Shown here: positions 44,901 through 50,312 of the stretch, piece by piece | Position numbering within the stretch: the first letter of the stretch is position 1 | Layout of the letters: the number at the start of each line of letters is the position of its first letter | From: Pachyseris speciosa | Lineage: Eukaryota > Cnidaria > Anthozoa > Scleractinia > Pachyseridae | DNA: 64,000 nt | Direction of reading: 5' to 3' | Assembly (NCBI GenBank): GCA_016490735.1 | Contig: JAEMWC010000095.1 | Location: 1,261,501-1,325,500, forward strand | Made by a program: the position numbers and the translations under genes | The notes under the pieces: model-generated | Database searches by the model: none | Seen by the model: the letters and a program-made list of their open reading frames with translations, nothing else | Told to the model about the DNA's origin: nothing

Positions 44901-47900
44901 TACTGAACACATTACTGTAAAATGGGCTATTGTCACAAGGATCTAATCCAAACAGTTCTTCAACTCACAGACTGCACTGAGTCCCCCGTCTGATTTTCGA
45001 CGCTGCCTTTTCGATTCTTTCCCCACTCTGCGTGTACTCTCACTTTCTCGTACGTTGCAGGTTCAGCAATGTCTCTTGGATATGGATACTTTAGCAGTGT
45101 TAGGACACCTCAGAAAGAAATGACAACCTATGTTAGGTTTAATAAAATAATGGGCTCTTCCACTTGTTATGAGATAGAGTATATAAAAGGCAATGTAAAT
45201 GTGTGATATCTTAGAAATTTTGAAACTGCAAATGAAGATCCTTCAACATGACCTGGATGATATACTACTGAGTAGCATTTTTTCTAGTGTAAAAACAGTG
45301 TATTCCAGCAACAACACTTAATTTTGCTCTTGTACTTTACAAATTTGACACATACACAGAAAGTATCATATAAAAATGAAATAAGTACAAATATAGAGCC
45401 TGCAGGCTAAGTAACTGGGGAGTTTTCAGGCTAGCCTCCAGTTTATGTGAGAATATATACTGGTAAGAACATCCAACAGTTATTAAGGTTGACATCCTTC
45501 TTTGTGCCGCTGGAAATGTGTTAAGTGTATAAAAGGTTCTAACTTCTGTGTCTGCAGATGAAGCCAATATTTTATGAAGGACAGCAACTGAGTATGTGAA
45601 TTTCCAGTGCATTTTTACTGTTCATTCTACTATACTGGCATGTTTAAGTTTGTTTCATGGATGAATTATTATTTGACAGCTATTGAGAAACATGTTCCTG
45701 TGGGTTGGTTAATTTTTTTTCACATGTTTTCTTTTGAAAAATAAAAATTAAAGGAAAAAATGTTCAGTCTTTCATTTGATTTACATACACTTACCAGAAT
45801 CACCTCCAATTAACGGCTTGTTTTCAAAATGTTCTACAAATTCACTTAAGCATGAGAAAGTGCCCATTCCAAATTTATACTGTGAACCATCCCAACCAAT
45901 CTGGAAGTGTTTTACAGAATTGGCACACCTGAAATAGACATTGATTGAAAAAAATCAAGACCAAAATTTCAATTACAGTGGGGTTTATGTAAAACAAAAT
46001 ATCCATGGATATAGAGGCGGGAGGGAGAGGGTGGAGGGGGATTTTCTCTCATAACAACCAGATCCCCTTTACAGTTTCCAGTTATCTAAAAGGTAAGCTC
46101 CCTGTTTATAAGCCTCAGCCCCTTGGGAACACCTGCTGAGTGGCTTTGTCTTTATAACGTTTGGGACCTTAATTAAATCCAGTAAATGGAAAACATAGCT
46201 CTTTTGATACTCCTGGATGCTGGTCACAAGTTATTTTTTTATAAGGCCAGTTTCATTTTTTTTTGTTTAAAGAAGTTGGATAAGCCCAGGGCCTATCACT
46301 GGAATTTTCTGGTAGCATTTCCTTTTGCTTTAACAAAATTTAATAACATGGTGGTTTTGGGACTGTTAAAAAGTCAATTTACATACTTCACTGAAAGGGA
46401 ATATTCCCCAGGATTAGATGTACTAGCTCTCAATAAATAACTTCCATCTTTTCCATTTGCCATAAGAAGCCCTTCTGCTGCATGGCGATTTATACTGTAG
46501 TGGTACCAACTGAAAATAAAAATTATTCGTTATGAAAATAGAAAAATAGAAAATAAAAAATTCGAGAGAGTTTGAGATGGTTTAAGCTTCCACCTTAGTT
46601 TCTTTATGTGAACTCCAAAATGCCACCAGAAAATGTCTAACTGCACCAATTTCAAAGCCATCAAAGGCCTTGTCACCTCTGCATCTCCATCTTGATAGAG
46701 AGCTACTTGTACCAATGAACACAAACAGGTGGATTCTTTAAATATTCTCAAAAAGCTTTTTTAATGTTTTATGCAGGTATGAACCAATGGAATGATGTAT
46801 TGAGTTACATGACACAAATACTCTTGCATGAAAAAGTTGACTGGAATGGAACACTCCCTATTAGTATATGGAAAGGATTTTCTCATCAGAGCAGTTTAGC
46901 TAGTCTGAGAGCATTTTATAATGGCATGCAAAACAAGTCAGCATGGAACGCTTTCTACGTAGCATTTATTGTCAAGGCAATCAGAAAGTGTGCAAAAACA
47001 GACCAGGGTGAGCTTGGTTTCAGAAATGTCCCAGATATTTTCTAGTCATTTTGGTTTGAATGGAAAAAGAGTGATATGTCTGAGAATTGCCATCTTTTCC
47101 GATGAAATGAACTGAGCTGTACAATTTGAATCTCAGACCAAAAATTTGGATTTTAGTTGACAAATGGTTAACACCTTGTACTAATGCTTTCTTTAGAATT
47201 TGTCAGAATTTTATCGATCCACTCTTCTCCTAACCGACGAGGTTTATGACCTCGTGACAGACACGGAAGGAAGCAAACTAAAAGCAATTTCGAACCAACA
47301 GTTATAGCAGTAAGAGCTAATGCCCCCAATGTTTTGATAAATTATTAATTCCATTTTCAAGTTAACGTAAATTTAAACATGAAACGGAGGCCGCAAAAAG
47401 CGAAGAAATAACAATTCAAAAACACTGCCGCAATAGTTGGAAACAACTGTCGATACAACGAACTATCCCAAGAACAAGATAGAGATCAAGTTGGTTTATG
47501 TACAAACAAACTTCACTTATAGACAGTTATTGTTTTATGAGAAGGGGGAATACACAAGCTTTTAAAATACTTAAGCCTTTGAGTTTTAAGTGCGCTTATT
47601 GTAAGCGCGATCATGCATGGTCTTAAAATTATCTGAAACTTTAAGCTTACTTATATGCAGTGGGTATACATTTGAGCTCAGTCATGGCTCTTTCTTCGTC
47701 TCAATTAACAGTGGCTAAAAAACATAGTCAGATAGCTTTCTGAATAGATGCATTCAAATGAAGACAGCAATTTTAATAACGGACAGATGGCCATGGCCTC
47801 GTCGGGCTTGTTCGTTCGTGGAGCAAAATAATAAAATTTAAGGAATTCTGTCGCGAATTCGTGCAGGCAAGTGAGCAAGAATATACACCAGAAAACTATT

Positions 47901-48193
47901 CTGGAAATCTTCGTTTTGAAGTAGAACGAATTTGATATTATCGATGGTTTTCATTGATTGAGGCTGAATAATATTTTCTCTGCCAGTCGAATGGAATAAC
48001 GAGGCTAAACTTAACAATCCAATACCAACCAGGAAACCGAACACATTTGAGATTTGATCTGTCACTAAAATATTGATTCTCTAAGATGAAAAATGAATCG
48101 TCAAAACCCCACATCAAACCTCCTCAAAATGATAAAAACAAGAGCCTCTAACCTTAACTCTTCAACCTCAGCATTATGTGGATAGTCCGCCAT
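20920..48193 (-). CDS. DAPP1: DAPP1: dual adaptor with SH2 and PH domains (9 exons, minus strand)
   Basis: Coding exons in order are 48193-48153, 46509-46387, 45928-45795, 45108-44969, 26617-26570, 25262-25197, 24908-24823, 22045-21958 and tentatively 20976-20920. All introns are GT/AG and all phases join. The product is about 260 residues (human 280). Residues about 14-105 form an SH2 domain, starting SWYHYSINRHAAEGLL, with the phosphotyrosine-binding arginine in GSYLLRAS. A linker holds PATYEKVRVH, the counterpart of the Src-family phosphorylation site. Residues about 148-242 form a PH domain with KEGYLTKLGGKIK and NWKTRWFVLL, the basic pattern that binds PtdIns(3,4)P2/PtdIns(3,4,5)P3, ending EAEEWIKILQWKL. 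DAPP1 is a membrane-recruited signalling adaptor downstream of PI3-kinase. Intron 4 (44968-26618) is 18.4 kb because it contains the 16.4-kb viral element. Confidence 0.88.
21059..21957. other. DAPP1 intron 8, simple repeats
   Basis: No further gene. An (AATG)n run at about 21427-21450 is followed by a stretch rich in AACTGA/GACAGA-like motifs up to about 21660. The plus-strand segment GACCTCCCTGAAAATAACTTCG at about 21167-21188 has exon-like borders but no frame support. Confidence 0.35.
22508..22921 (-). mobile_element. tRNA-derived SINE, family B (minus strand)
   Basis: The reverse complement starts with a tRNA-like head: A box GGTTAGCTCAGTGGTAGAGC and B box GGGTTCAAACCCC. The body CAACACTCAGGGTCTTTAAA...GTCTTCTCAGATAAGGACG...CCCACGCATTG...CTGCCAGGTCTCTGGCGAAGG follows and it ends in an AAAT/GAAT-rich tail at about 22540-22508. 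The head does not fold into a complete cloverleaf (the acceptor and T stems mismatch) and it is fused to a 300-bp body, so it is a SINE. It lies in DAPP1 intron 7. Confidence 0.85.
22922..24822. other. Remainder of DAPP1 intron 7
   Basis: No coding exon recognised. Short frames at about 23805-24060 on both strands have no motif. A G-run of about 18 lies at 24568-24582 within an AT-rich stretch. Confidence 0.35.
25597..26070. repeat. DNA-transposon-like repeat with inverted ends GGGTGGGGGTACT / AGTACCCACCCC
   Basis: The left end GGGGTGGGGGTACTGCCATAAA...GATAGGTGTGTGCC and the right end GGCACACACCTAGATAGCTCATATGTGGGAGTACCCACCCC are inverted. The interior has a C/A run and (AAC)n at about 25712-25766. 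A partial relative lies at about 50735-50830. It lies in DAPP1 intron 5. Confidence 0.65.
26277..26487. repeat. Foldback palindrome in DAPP1 intron 5
   Basis: The left arm GGCCATTTTGGAAAATACCAT...TTTGTTTGTCCTCGCAAATTTTGCATAAGCATTG pairs with the right arm ...CAATGCTTATGCAAAATTTGGGAGGACAAAC...ATGGTATTTTCCGAAATGGCC over about 85 bp per arm. The centre has two direct copies of TCTCTTGGGACCATTGTAAGT and an inverted partial third. It is a foldback MITE. Confidence 0.85.
26675..27079. repeat. MITE, family H copy 1 (right end lost)
   Basis: It starts CAGGGGCACCCAACGAGCC and matches the copy inside the viral element (35880-36324) up to CCACCGAACAGATATCTACCGAAACTT. Its right terminal repeat is missing or diverged. 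It lies in DAPP1 intron 4, about 600 bp left of the viral element. Confidence 0.8.
27236..27661. repeat. MITE with TIR AAAAGCTCTATTAA and repeated TAAGCCCCC motifs
   Basis: The left end AAAAGCTCTATTAAGCCCTCC and right end GGGGGATTAATAGAGCTTTT are inverted. The interior carries many copies of (A/T)TAAGCCCCC on the same strand. It ends ten bases before the target duplication of the viral element. Confidence 0.8.
27676..27864. repeat. Terminal palindrome (left), about 85-nt arms
   Basis: The outer arm (about 27676-27760) CACATGTAATG...CACCTCATCAAACAAGACTTATTTCCCGGG...TTTTTTCCATAACTA pairs with the inner arm (about 27777-27864) TAGTTATGGAAAAAA...CAGGAAATAAGTCTTGTTTGATGAGGTG...CATTACATGTG. The loop is about 16-20 nt. 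The terminal motif of the element is therefore repeated, inverted, at the inner edge of the palindrome. Confidence 0.9.
27676..28150 (+). repeat. Left terminal inverted repeat of the viral element
   Basis: It pairs with the reverse complement of 43629-44104. Shared landmarks inward are the palindrome, TTTGTGCGCATA, AAGGTCCACACAC, GAAGGGAG(T/C)GTAGGTTACACAA, AGAATGGCCGCTGCAC (start codon), and the coding stretch for EFRVSATDF and WRMDV. Copies are diverged, with several indels. Confidence 0.85.
27984..28395 (+). pseudogene. Left terminal gene of the viral element, N-terminus shared with polymerase
   Basis: The ATG at 27984 lies in the terminal repeat. The first codons (MAAA) match the polymerase gene at the other end, and after a one-base shift the frame reads LEKVLNEFYDQVAP and FRVSATDFQDW, where the right-hand gene has the equivalent. 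Stops at 28117 and 28183 break it. Downstream the same frame stays open to 28395 (PQLPNGEAFSKRFYDNFVEM). Its own function is unknown; this inner part is not shared with the polymerase. It is a pseudogene. Confidence 0.6.
28420..29091 (-). pseudogene. Viral-element gene of unknown function, minus strand
   Basis: The ATG at 29091 opens a frame with a cysteine-rich start (MVVITICTTENPCTVFCDKL). A stop near 28893 and a frame change break it, and a stop near 28650 breaks it again. The last part (28638-28420) is open and ends GELFDFRGQTLYFELMLI. The alternating hydrophobic pattern of the C-terminal half suggests beta strands, so a small jelly-roll minor capsid (penton) protein is a reasonable guess given its place next to other virion-type genes, but I have no motif to prove it. 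Estimated length is about 220 residues. Confidence 0.45.
29143..30816 (+). pseudogene. Large viral-element protein of unknown function with C-terminal membrane anchor
   Basis: Three frames follow one another: 29143 to about 29340 (start MANLLQWIQTPEAHQ), about 29335-29690, and about 29690-30816. The last is the best preserved: ILFEMGGIQSISSLPDGP, then a globular region with FRFTHGQNHGLGYIFILYD and AYVYCILGAQVNV-like sequence, then a proline/asparagine-rich linker, and a hydrophobic segment near the end (GAVLIAGVVFFSMG). Total length would be about 555 residues. Its size and position beside the capsid gene suggest a virion or morphogenesis protein, and the C-terminal anchor fits membrane contact. 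I do not know the family function. Two frameshifts kill the gene. Confidence 0.55.
30813..32213 (-). pseudogene. Coiled-coil and hydrophobic-helix protein of the viral element, minus strand
   Basis: The ATG at 32213 starts an acidic N-terminus (residues 1-85), then a basic stretch (FIKKRFPRVDF), then a highly charged coiled coil (EAEKQLKDAERLNAQKKK). A stop near 31611 and frame changes near 31540 and 31330 interrupt the coiled coil, which continues to about 31130. The C-terminal part (31120-30813) has two hydrophobic, glycine-rich helices (VTAIVLAAGVTIGAVIGAI and LLLPSLIGSIVSF) and a last hydrophobic segment before KKNR. The form recalls minor virion or membrane-active proteins of related viruses; that is inference. 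It converges with the upstream plus-strand gene by a four-base overlap at 30813-30816. Full length would be about 460 residues. Confidence 0.5.
32267..33540 (+). pseudogene. Probable major capsid protein of the viral element
   Basis: The ATG at 32267 (or 32273, two codons later) begins an open frame to about 32760; it then shifts frame to about 32945, a third frame runs to about 33170, and the last runs to a stop at 33493-33495. That stop is probably a new one, since the frame then stays open to TAA at 33538. Reassembled length is about 424 residues. Many short beta-type segments (FTINLVGG, MMTFNRATDARLNIKV, SLLLLFVEPYTAG) and the position immediately before the packaging ATPase fit a double jelly-roll major capsid protein, as in Polintons. 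The sequence alone does not show the fold. Three frameshifts and a stop make it non-functional. Confidence 0.65.
33561..34161 (+). pseudogene. A32-like genome-packaging ATPase of the viral element
   Basis: The ATG at 33561 begins MNPNNIPFNALIVAPTNSGKTWLV; APTNSGKT is a Walker A loop. After a one-base frameshift near 33645 the next frame (to 33940) carries the Walker B strand TLIILDDCA. A second shift near 33925 leads to the last frame, with WVLTQKYTSI (a sensor-like position) and FYNPSAKT, ending at 34161. About 200 residues match the size of FtsK/HerA-type packaging ATPases of Polintons, which pump DNA into capsids. It follows the capsid gene by 20 bases. Both frameshifts abolish function. 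Confidence 0.8.
34217..34557 (+). pseudogene. Small viral-element gene of unknown function
   Basis: The ATG at 34217 opens MEWVEHYIVNNSEETGF and then stops; the neighbouring frame continues from about 34260 to 34557 (IMQNLVRSFRDHLAETF ... KFVKIITILENFACF). One frameshift apart, they would form a protein of about 110 residues with an acidic middle and helical C-terminus. No motif recognised. Confidence 0.4.
34578..35157 (+). pseudogene. Viral-element protein of about 190 residues, unknown function
   Basis: The first ATG at 34578 (MAEGELLTAEELYEHAGSR) is one frame away from the long frame that starts near 34615 and runs to 35157. The long frame has GPDIPALGEQLAVFVSMGKA, a mostly helical middle (TDKEVEKYFKRYKTYVG) with a hydrophobic stretch IDSCIFLVTKVAGLFV, and an acidic tail. 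A frameshift near 34625 would join them; otherwise the ATG at 34615 could be used. It lies in the structural-gene block. Function unknown. The stop is in CTGAATAAATACTGAC, a sequence that recurs after the next gene. Confidence 0.5.
35149..35343 (+). repeat. Direct repeat, copy 1: promoter region plus gene start
   Basis: The segment GCTGAATAAATACTGACAA...ACAAAGCAACTGCTGACTATTTTTT...GAACAATCTGAAGCA...CAACTTACTTCA recurs at 36323-36507. It includes the upstream region and the first 30 or so codons of the gene, so two consecutive genes start alike. Confidence 0.85.
35252..35878 (+). CDS. Mosaic viral-element gene: duplicated N-terminus, AT-rich charged C-terminus
   Basis: One open frame of 208 codons from ATG 35252. 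Residues 1-29 (GAEQSEASGGETQ...) are also found at the start of the next gene. Nucleotides 35369-35460 repeat the same segment, but out of frame, so the protein reads unrelated residues there. From about 35550 the base composition becomes very AT-rich and the protein changes to a block with RRHCNFYTMQKQYNRFIKEDGVRLYILI followed by helical repeats of the type KREIKLIEREIELIKS. The C-terminal half looks acquired from another source. No function is recognised. It ends in CTGAATAA. Confidence 0.45.
   Translation: MGAEQSEASGGETQITQSLQPSNGQLTSSAPTEKILFQRWLKNLKHPVAKHRQNNPRNRPMDNLFHQLKPKLNPLRVDAKEKKDATSKKENKNLEKILLIRHPRRHCNFYTMQKQYNRFIKEDGVRLYILIDNVKVLDEDSLFIPPSYFNSFDERREMVKELMNREREIVLVKMERKIELIKSNSKREIKLIEREIELIKSIIKRTSE
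35880..36324. mobile_element. MITE inside the viral element, family H copy 2
   Basis: Its ends are inverted: GGAGCACCCAACGAGCC at left and TCGTTGGGTGCCCC at right. TGAATAAA flanks both sides (35872-35879 and 36325-36332), an 8-bp duplication typical of hAT elements. The interior matches copy 1 at 26675-27079. It holds no gene. Confidence 0.85.
36323..36507 (+). repeat. Direct repeat, copy 2: promoter region plus gene start
   Basis: It matches 35149-35343, including the stop-region CTGAATAAATACTGAC, the noncoding leader and the start of the following gene. It was presumably adjacent to the previous gene before the MITE inserted. Confidence 0.85.
36425..37171 (+). pseudogene. Second mosaic viral-element gene with membrane segments, frameshifted
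   Basis: The ATG at 36425 starts a 163-codon frame: a shared N-terminus (SAEQSEAPGGKTPQL), an alanine/lysine-rich helix, and a membrane segment (LLSFIGLIVGAAGVYYQ) near residue 110, ending at 36916. A neighbouring frame overlaps it and continues with NNLFQSIEGLQPVYTQQ and another hydrophobic segment (LTLSFVYISLVGML), and a third frame runs to 37171 (YLEAEERAAEESASE). Two frameshifts apart, these would give a longer membrane protein. The last part is AT-rich like the C-terminus of the preceding gene. Function unknown. Confidence 0.45.
37224..37445 (+). CDS. Small two-helix membrane protein of the viral element
   Basis: The ATG at 37224 gives an intact 73-residue frame. Two hydrophobic segments are present, VVILTSLVAGIGWVA (about residues 12-26) and LQFTAIMAGGITL (about residues 50-63), separated by a short polar loop. 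It is one of the few unbroken genes of the element. Small membrane proteins are common in this virus group but I cannot name a function. Confidence 0.6.
   Translation: MSDNKLVKTIMDVVILTSLVAGIGWVAKKALKENFTSDPSSNFMNYLQFTAIMAGGITLKWYLEDHKILPTNV
37497..37920 (+). pseudogene. Small membrane-associated protein of the viral element, interrupted
   Basis: The ATG at 37497 starts MATIAFMVGGAILNAATF, a hydrophobic N-terminal helix, then a shift near 37600 leads to a charged coiled region (ERTLLLDWVQTNAQIKVQ) ending with a TAA at 37786. In the same frame two codons later an ATG (37792) opens a further 42 codons, APLKEPKFSDFYQPSG and a hydrophobic C-terminal helix (LIFLGVGGLALGFAAF). Because the frame is maintained across the TAA, I think it was one protein of about 140 residues. 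It precedes the integrase gene by 22 bases. Confidence 0.5.
37943..38880 (+). pseudogene. DDE integrase of the viral element (retroviral/Polinton type)
   Basis: The ATG at 37943 begins MDAKLSKVYYSHRDYWKG and a small helical region that ends in a stop at 38058; the catalytic frame then runs from about 38056. The core shows the three acidic residues: the first D in YILTVVDVASRYKEAEPL, the second D in MLQVDPGREFMGAV, and the E in HRDQAIVEHFNRTLDERL. A C-terminal chromo/SH3-like region with WSLKVFKVEKTV and YYLHDGPKRSF follows. Compared with the family, a short piece between the N-terminal helix and the core seems deleted, with a frameshift. This enzyme would insert the element and make the 5-6-bp duplication. 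The 3' end is antisense to the polymerase C-terminus. The frame stays open to 39180, but the part after about 38880 is the reverse strand of the polymerase. Confidence 0.85.
39269..39710 (+). mobile_element. SINE-like retroposon inside the polymerase gene
   Basis: It is flanked by TTGGTT (39263-39268 and 39711-39716). The 3' end has GTGCGGTATATAAATCC followed by (ATTACC)n, as in SINE/LINE tails. Internally two arms of about 105 bp are inverted: GAATTGAAGGGCTCGGGGCATAACCATCC at 39322 and GGATGGTTATGCTCCGAGCCCTTCAATT ending at about 39653. Polymerase sequence resumes on both sides of the duplication. Confidence 0.7.
42708..43581. mobile_element. hAT-like DNA transposon inside the polymerase N-terminal region
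   Basis: The ends are CAGGCCATCTGATA and, inverted, TATCAGATGGCCTG, with ATTGTT on both sides (42702-42707 and 43582-43587). The motif TTGTGCGAT is repeated near both ends as a subterminal repeat. On the minus strand, about 43163-42865 is a 101-codon frame containing KYATGTFHVDDGLMFCSLCKVVIDHLRKS, here split with its C-x2-C and later H; this is the BED-like N-terminal zinc finger of CGGBP1-related hAT transposases. There is no catalytic domain, so it is non-autonomous. A 6-bp duplication is shorter than the usual 8 for hAT. Confidence 0.75.
43629..44104 (-). repeat. Right terminal inverted repeat of the viral element
   Basis: Read on the minus strand it parallels 27676-28150: terminal ACACACATGTAAT, palindrome, TTTGTGCGCATATATCGCAAGG, GAAGGGAGCGTAGGTTACAC, then ATGGCCGCTGCAC, the start of the polymerase. 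A longer (AC)n run at about 43889-43924 expands the part next to the palindrome. Confidence 0.85.
43915..44104. repeat. Terminal palindrome (right), about 85-nt arms
   Basis: It mirrors the left palindrome. Arms are CACCTCATCAAACAAGACTT...CCATAACTACAC and GTGTAGTTATGG...AAGTCTTGCTTGATGAGGTG, with the loop ATGGGCTTGTAC. The loop is the inverse of the left loop, so the two ends are true mirror images. Confidence 0.9.
44110..44968. other. Right part of DAPP1 intron 4
   Basis: Between the target duplication of the viral element and exon 4. It contains the foldback MITE at 44706-44935 and otherwise no recognised feature. Confidence 0.5.
44706..44935. repeat. Foldback MITE, family F copy 3
   Basis: The arms AGCCCATTTTACAGTT...GTGACCTTGTTTTGATACAG and CTGTCAAAACAAGATCACCTCC...TTACTGTAAAATGGGCT are inverted. 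It is the same family as 20191-20424 and 20425-20656. Confidence 0.85.
45109..46386. other. DAPP1 introns 3 and 2
   Basis: Contains exon 3 (45795-45928). Otherwise AT-rich intron without recognised elements. Confidence 0.4.
46510..48152. other. DAPP1 intron 1
   Basis: The plus-strand frame 46764-47045 (93 codons, including WNGTLPISIWKGFSHQSS) is open but has no motif or splice support. No repeat family recognised. Confidence 0.35.
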
Positions 48194-50312
48194 CTTTGTT
48201 TTGTCTGGCAAAGAATGAAGTCAACCAAAATAAAGCGCTTCTCGGGAGCCCAGGGGATTTCAATTTGACATATTTTGCTACCGAGCAGGGATGGGGTGTT
48301 TCCGCGCCGGAAATACTAGCCAGGCCGTGGGTTGATGATTGAGTGTGTCACTTGCTTTAAATTTTACGGAAATTTATACATGCAAAGGCGGTTTTGGGTC
48401 TCGGGAGACTGTGGAGTTGCTCTCTAGCTGGTGGTTGTGGTACAGCTCTGGCGTGGCTGGTCAAGCCAATGCGGGAGTGACAGTCCCGCACTTGGAGCAG
48501 GTGTAATCAGATGCTGGCCTGTCTGCCTTAGCTTAGATGCTTACACATCTGTCTCTACGACTAAACCTATTACATCATTGAAATATATTTTTCATTTTGC
48601 CTCATCGGGGAGAATAACGTTTGTTTCTTGCCAGCACGCTTTCTTCCAGATATGACTTTAAACGATTACGTCCACGCTTTAAACTTTACAGCTCTCCATA
48701 TGAAACTAGCCTGTTTGATTTACATCATAGTTGCGGGACATCTTCACAAGAGTTTGACCCAATTATCACACCATGCAGGCAAAGTTGATGCCTAGGTCAT
48801 CAAAAATGTGAAACACGGGTTGTTTACCATTTACCATAAAAATCCGGAAATTTCGGTTGGGATGTAAATGGAAAGCCTATTTTGGTCTTCCCAAATGGAA
48901 AATTTCCGGGGAAAACGGAATTTCTTGAAAGGTAGTCCAAAATTCCCAAACGGAATTTCCAAATGGAAATGTGCGTTCCATTTGCTCATTTCTACCAGTT
49001 CCAGGGCTTTCGGCTTGGATCGCTCTGTAAACCTGACCGTTGGAAATGTCTGTGTAAATGGAACACGCGCGTTCCGTGGAAATTTTCATTTGGGTATGTG
49101 ATGCGTACCATTTACTGCAACCGTCGACCAACCGCTTTTCCCGTGTAAATGGTAAACAACCACGGGATTAAAAGTTATTATAAAAAGGGGGTGTGAAGTA
49201 ATACACCAATGAAAAGGGGGCCTTTGATTATGCCGAAAAACAAGGAACAGGCTCCGCCCTTTAAATTGTGTTTTACGAAACCAGGAATAATATATACCAA
49301 CAACTAAAAACTAAAACTAAACAAAAAAGGTAATTCTAAACCACTAAAGAATCAAATAAAGGTGTGATATGAACTAAGAACTCAATTATGATTACATCCC
49401 ACGCAAATAAACTTATTAAAATAAGTTCTCTTAGAAGACCTACTCGTAATTTACCCCAGAGTTCACAAATTCCAATTGGCAGAAATCTCACATGTAACAG
49501 CCACAAAAGAATGCGATGAAAGACTGCGACACGCGGATTTTTCTGTTCACTCGGTCATTCGGCAACAACGCTCTGAACGATAAGCGATCGCACTTGCACA
49601 AGTCATCTCCTAGCTACACTGCTTAACTGTTCCGTTCTATTTTTTAACACGAAGAATGTTACCGCGAATTCTCCGCGTAAAATCAAGCCTTCTGCTGGTT
49701 GGAGAACAGCTCACCTAAAACGACTCAACTTTTGGCACGGCAATTGTGTGAGAGAGCAAGTCTGACTCAGTGGGGAGTCAAGTCGTTTCGATACACAGTC
49801 GCTTCGATACAAGTTGTTTCGATACAGCCGGTTTAAGGACAAAATTCAGTACTCAGCTGAAATCCAGCTGCCTAAACTAACTGGAGAAGCGCTTAGACTC
49901 CAAAATATTCAAAACTCTTATTGACCAAGAGGATTTTTCCGAACGTTGATCATCAAATCAGGTGTCAAAATCAACAGTGAAACATCTTAAAACTGGACGT
50001 ACAAAGCGCATCTTTCACATTATTTTTTTAAGCTTATATACCTGCCATCTGAAACACATATTTAAGCCTCAGTATATAATCAAGCAATTCTCCGAGCTCT
50101 TTTCTCCTAACCTAACACGGCATTCCTTCAGAGATTTTGTGAAAACAACGAACTTGACGAACCACGTACGTTCCTGTCCAAAAAAAATTTGGAAGTAACA
50201 CCCAACCTACCCCTCCCCTAACAATATTGGTGTTTCATAGTACCAGGTCTTTTGCAGCATTATACCGAGTTAGAACGCCTGCAATATTTTTACTTTTAGG
50301 ATAGGTAAAAAC
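48194..50312. promoter_or_regulatory. Head-to-head intergenic region between DAPP1 and ANAPC13
   Basis: About 2.1 kb separates the two start codons, so it should hold both promoters. The DAPP1 ATG is preceded (minus strand) by ACAAAGATGGCGG, a good initiation context. No TATA box or CpG island stands out. The MITE at 48813-49167 lies inside. Short TTTCGATACA repeats occur at about 49787-49826. Confidence 0.4.
48813..49167. repeat. MITE with TIR CACGGGTTGTTTACCATTTAC
   Basis: The left end ACGGGTTGTTTACCATTTACC and right end GTGTAAATGGTAAACAACCACGG are inverted. The interior has many GGAAATTTCC-like and AAATGGAA motifs. It is noncoding and non-autonomous. Confidence 0.75.

Noticed and set aside
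46764..47045. 93-codon plus-strand frame in DAPP1 intron 1
   Set aside because: No motif, no splice or promoter support and no paralogue within the window.
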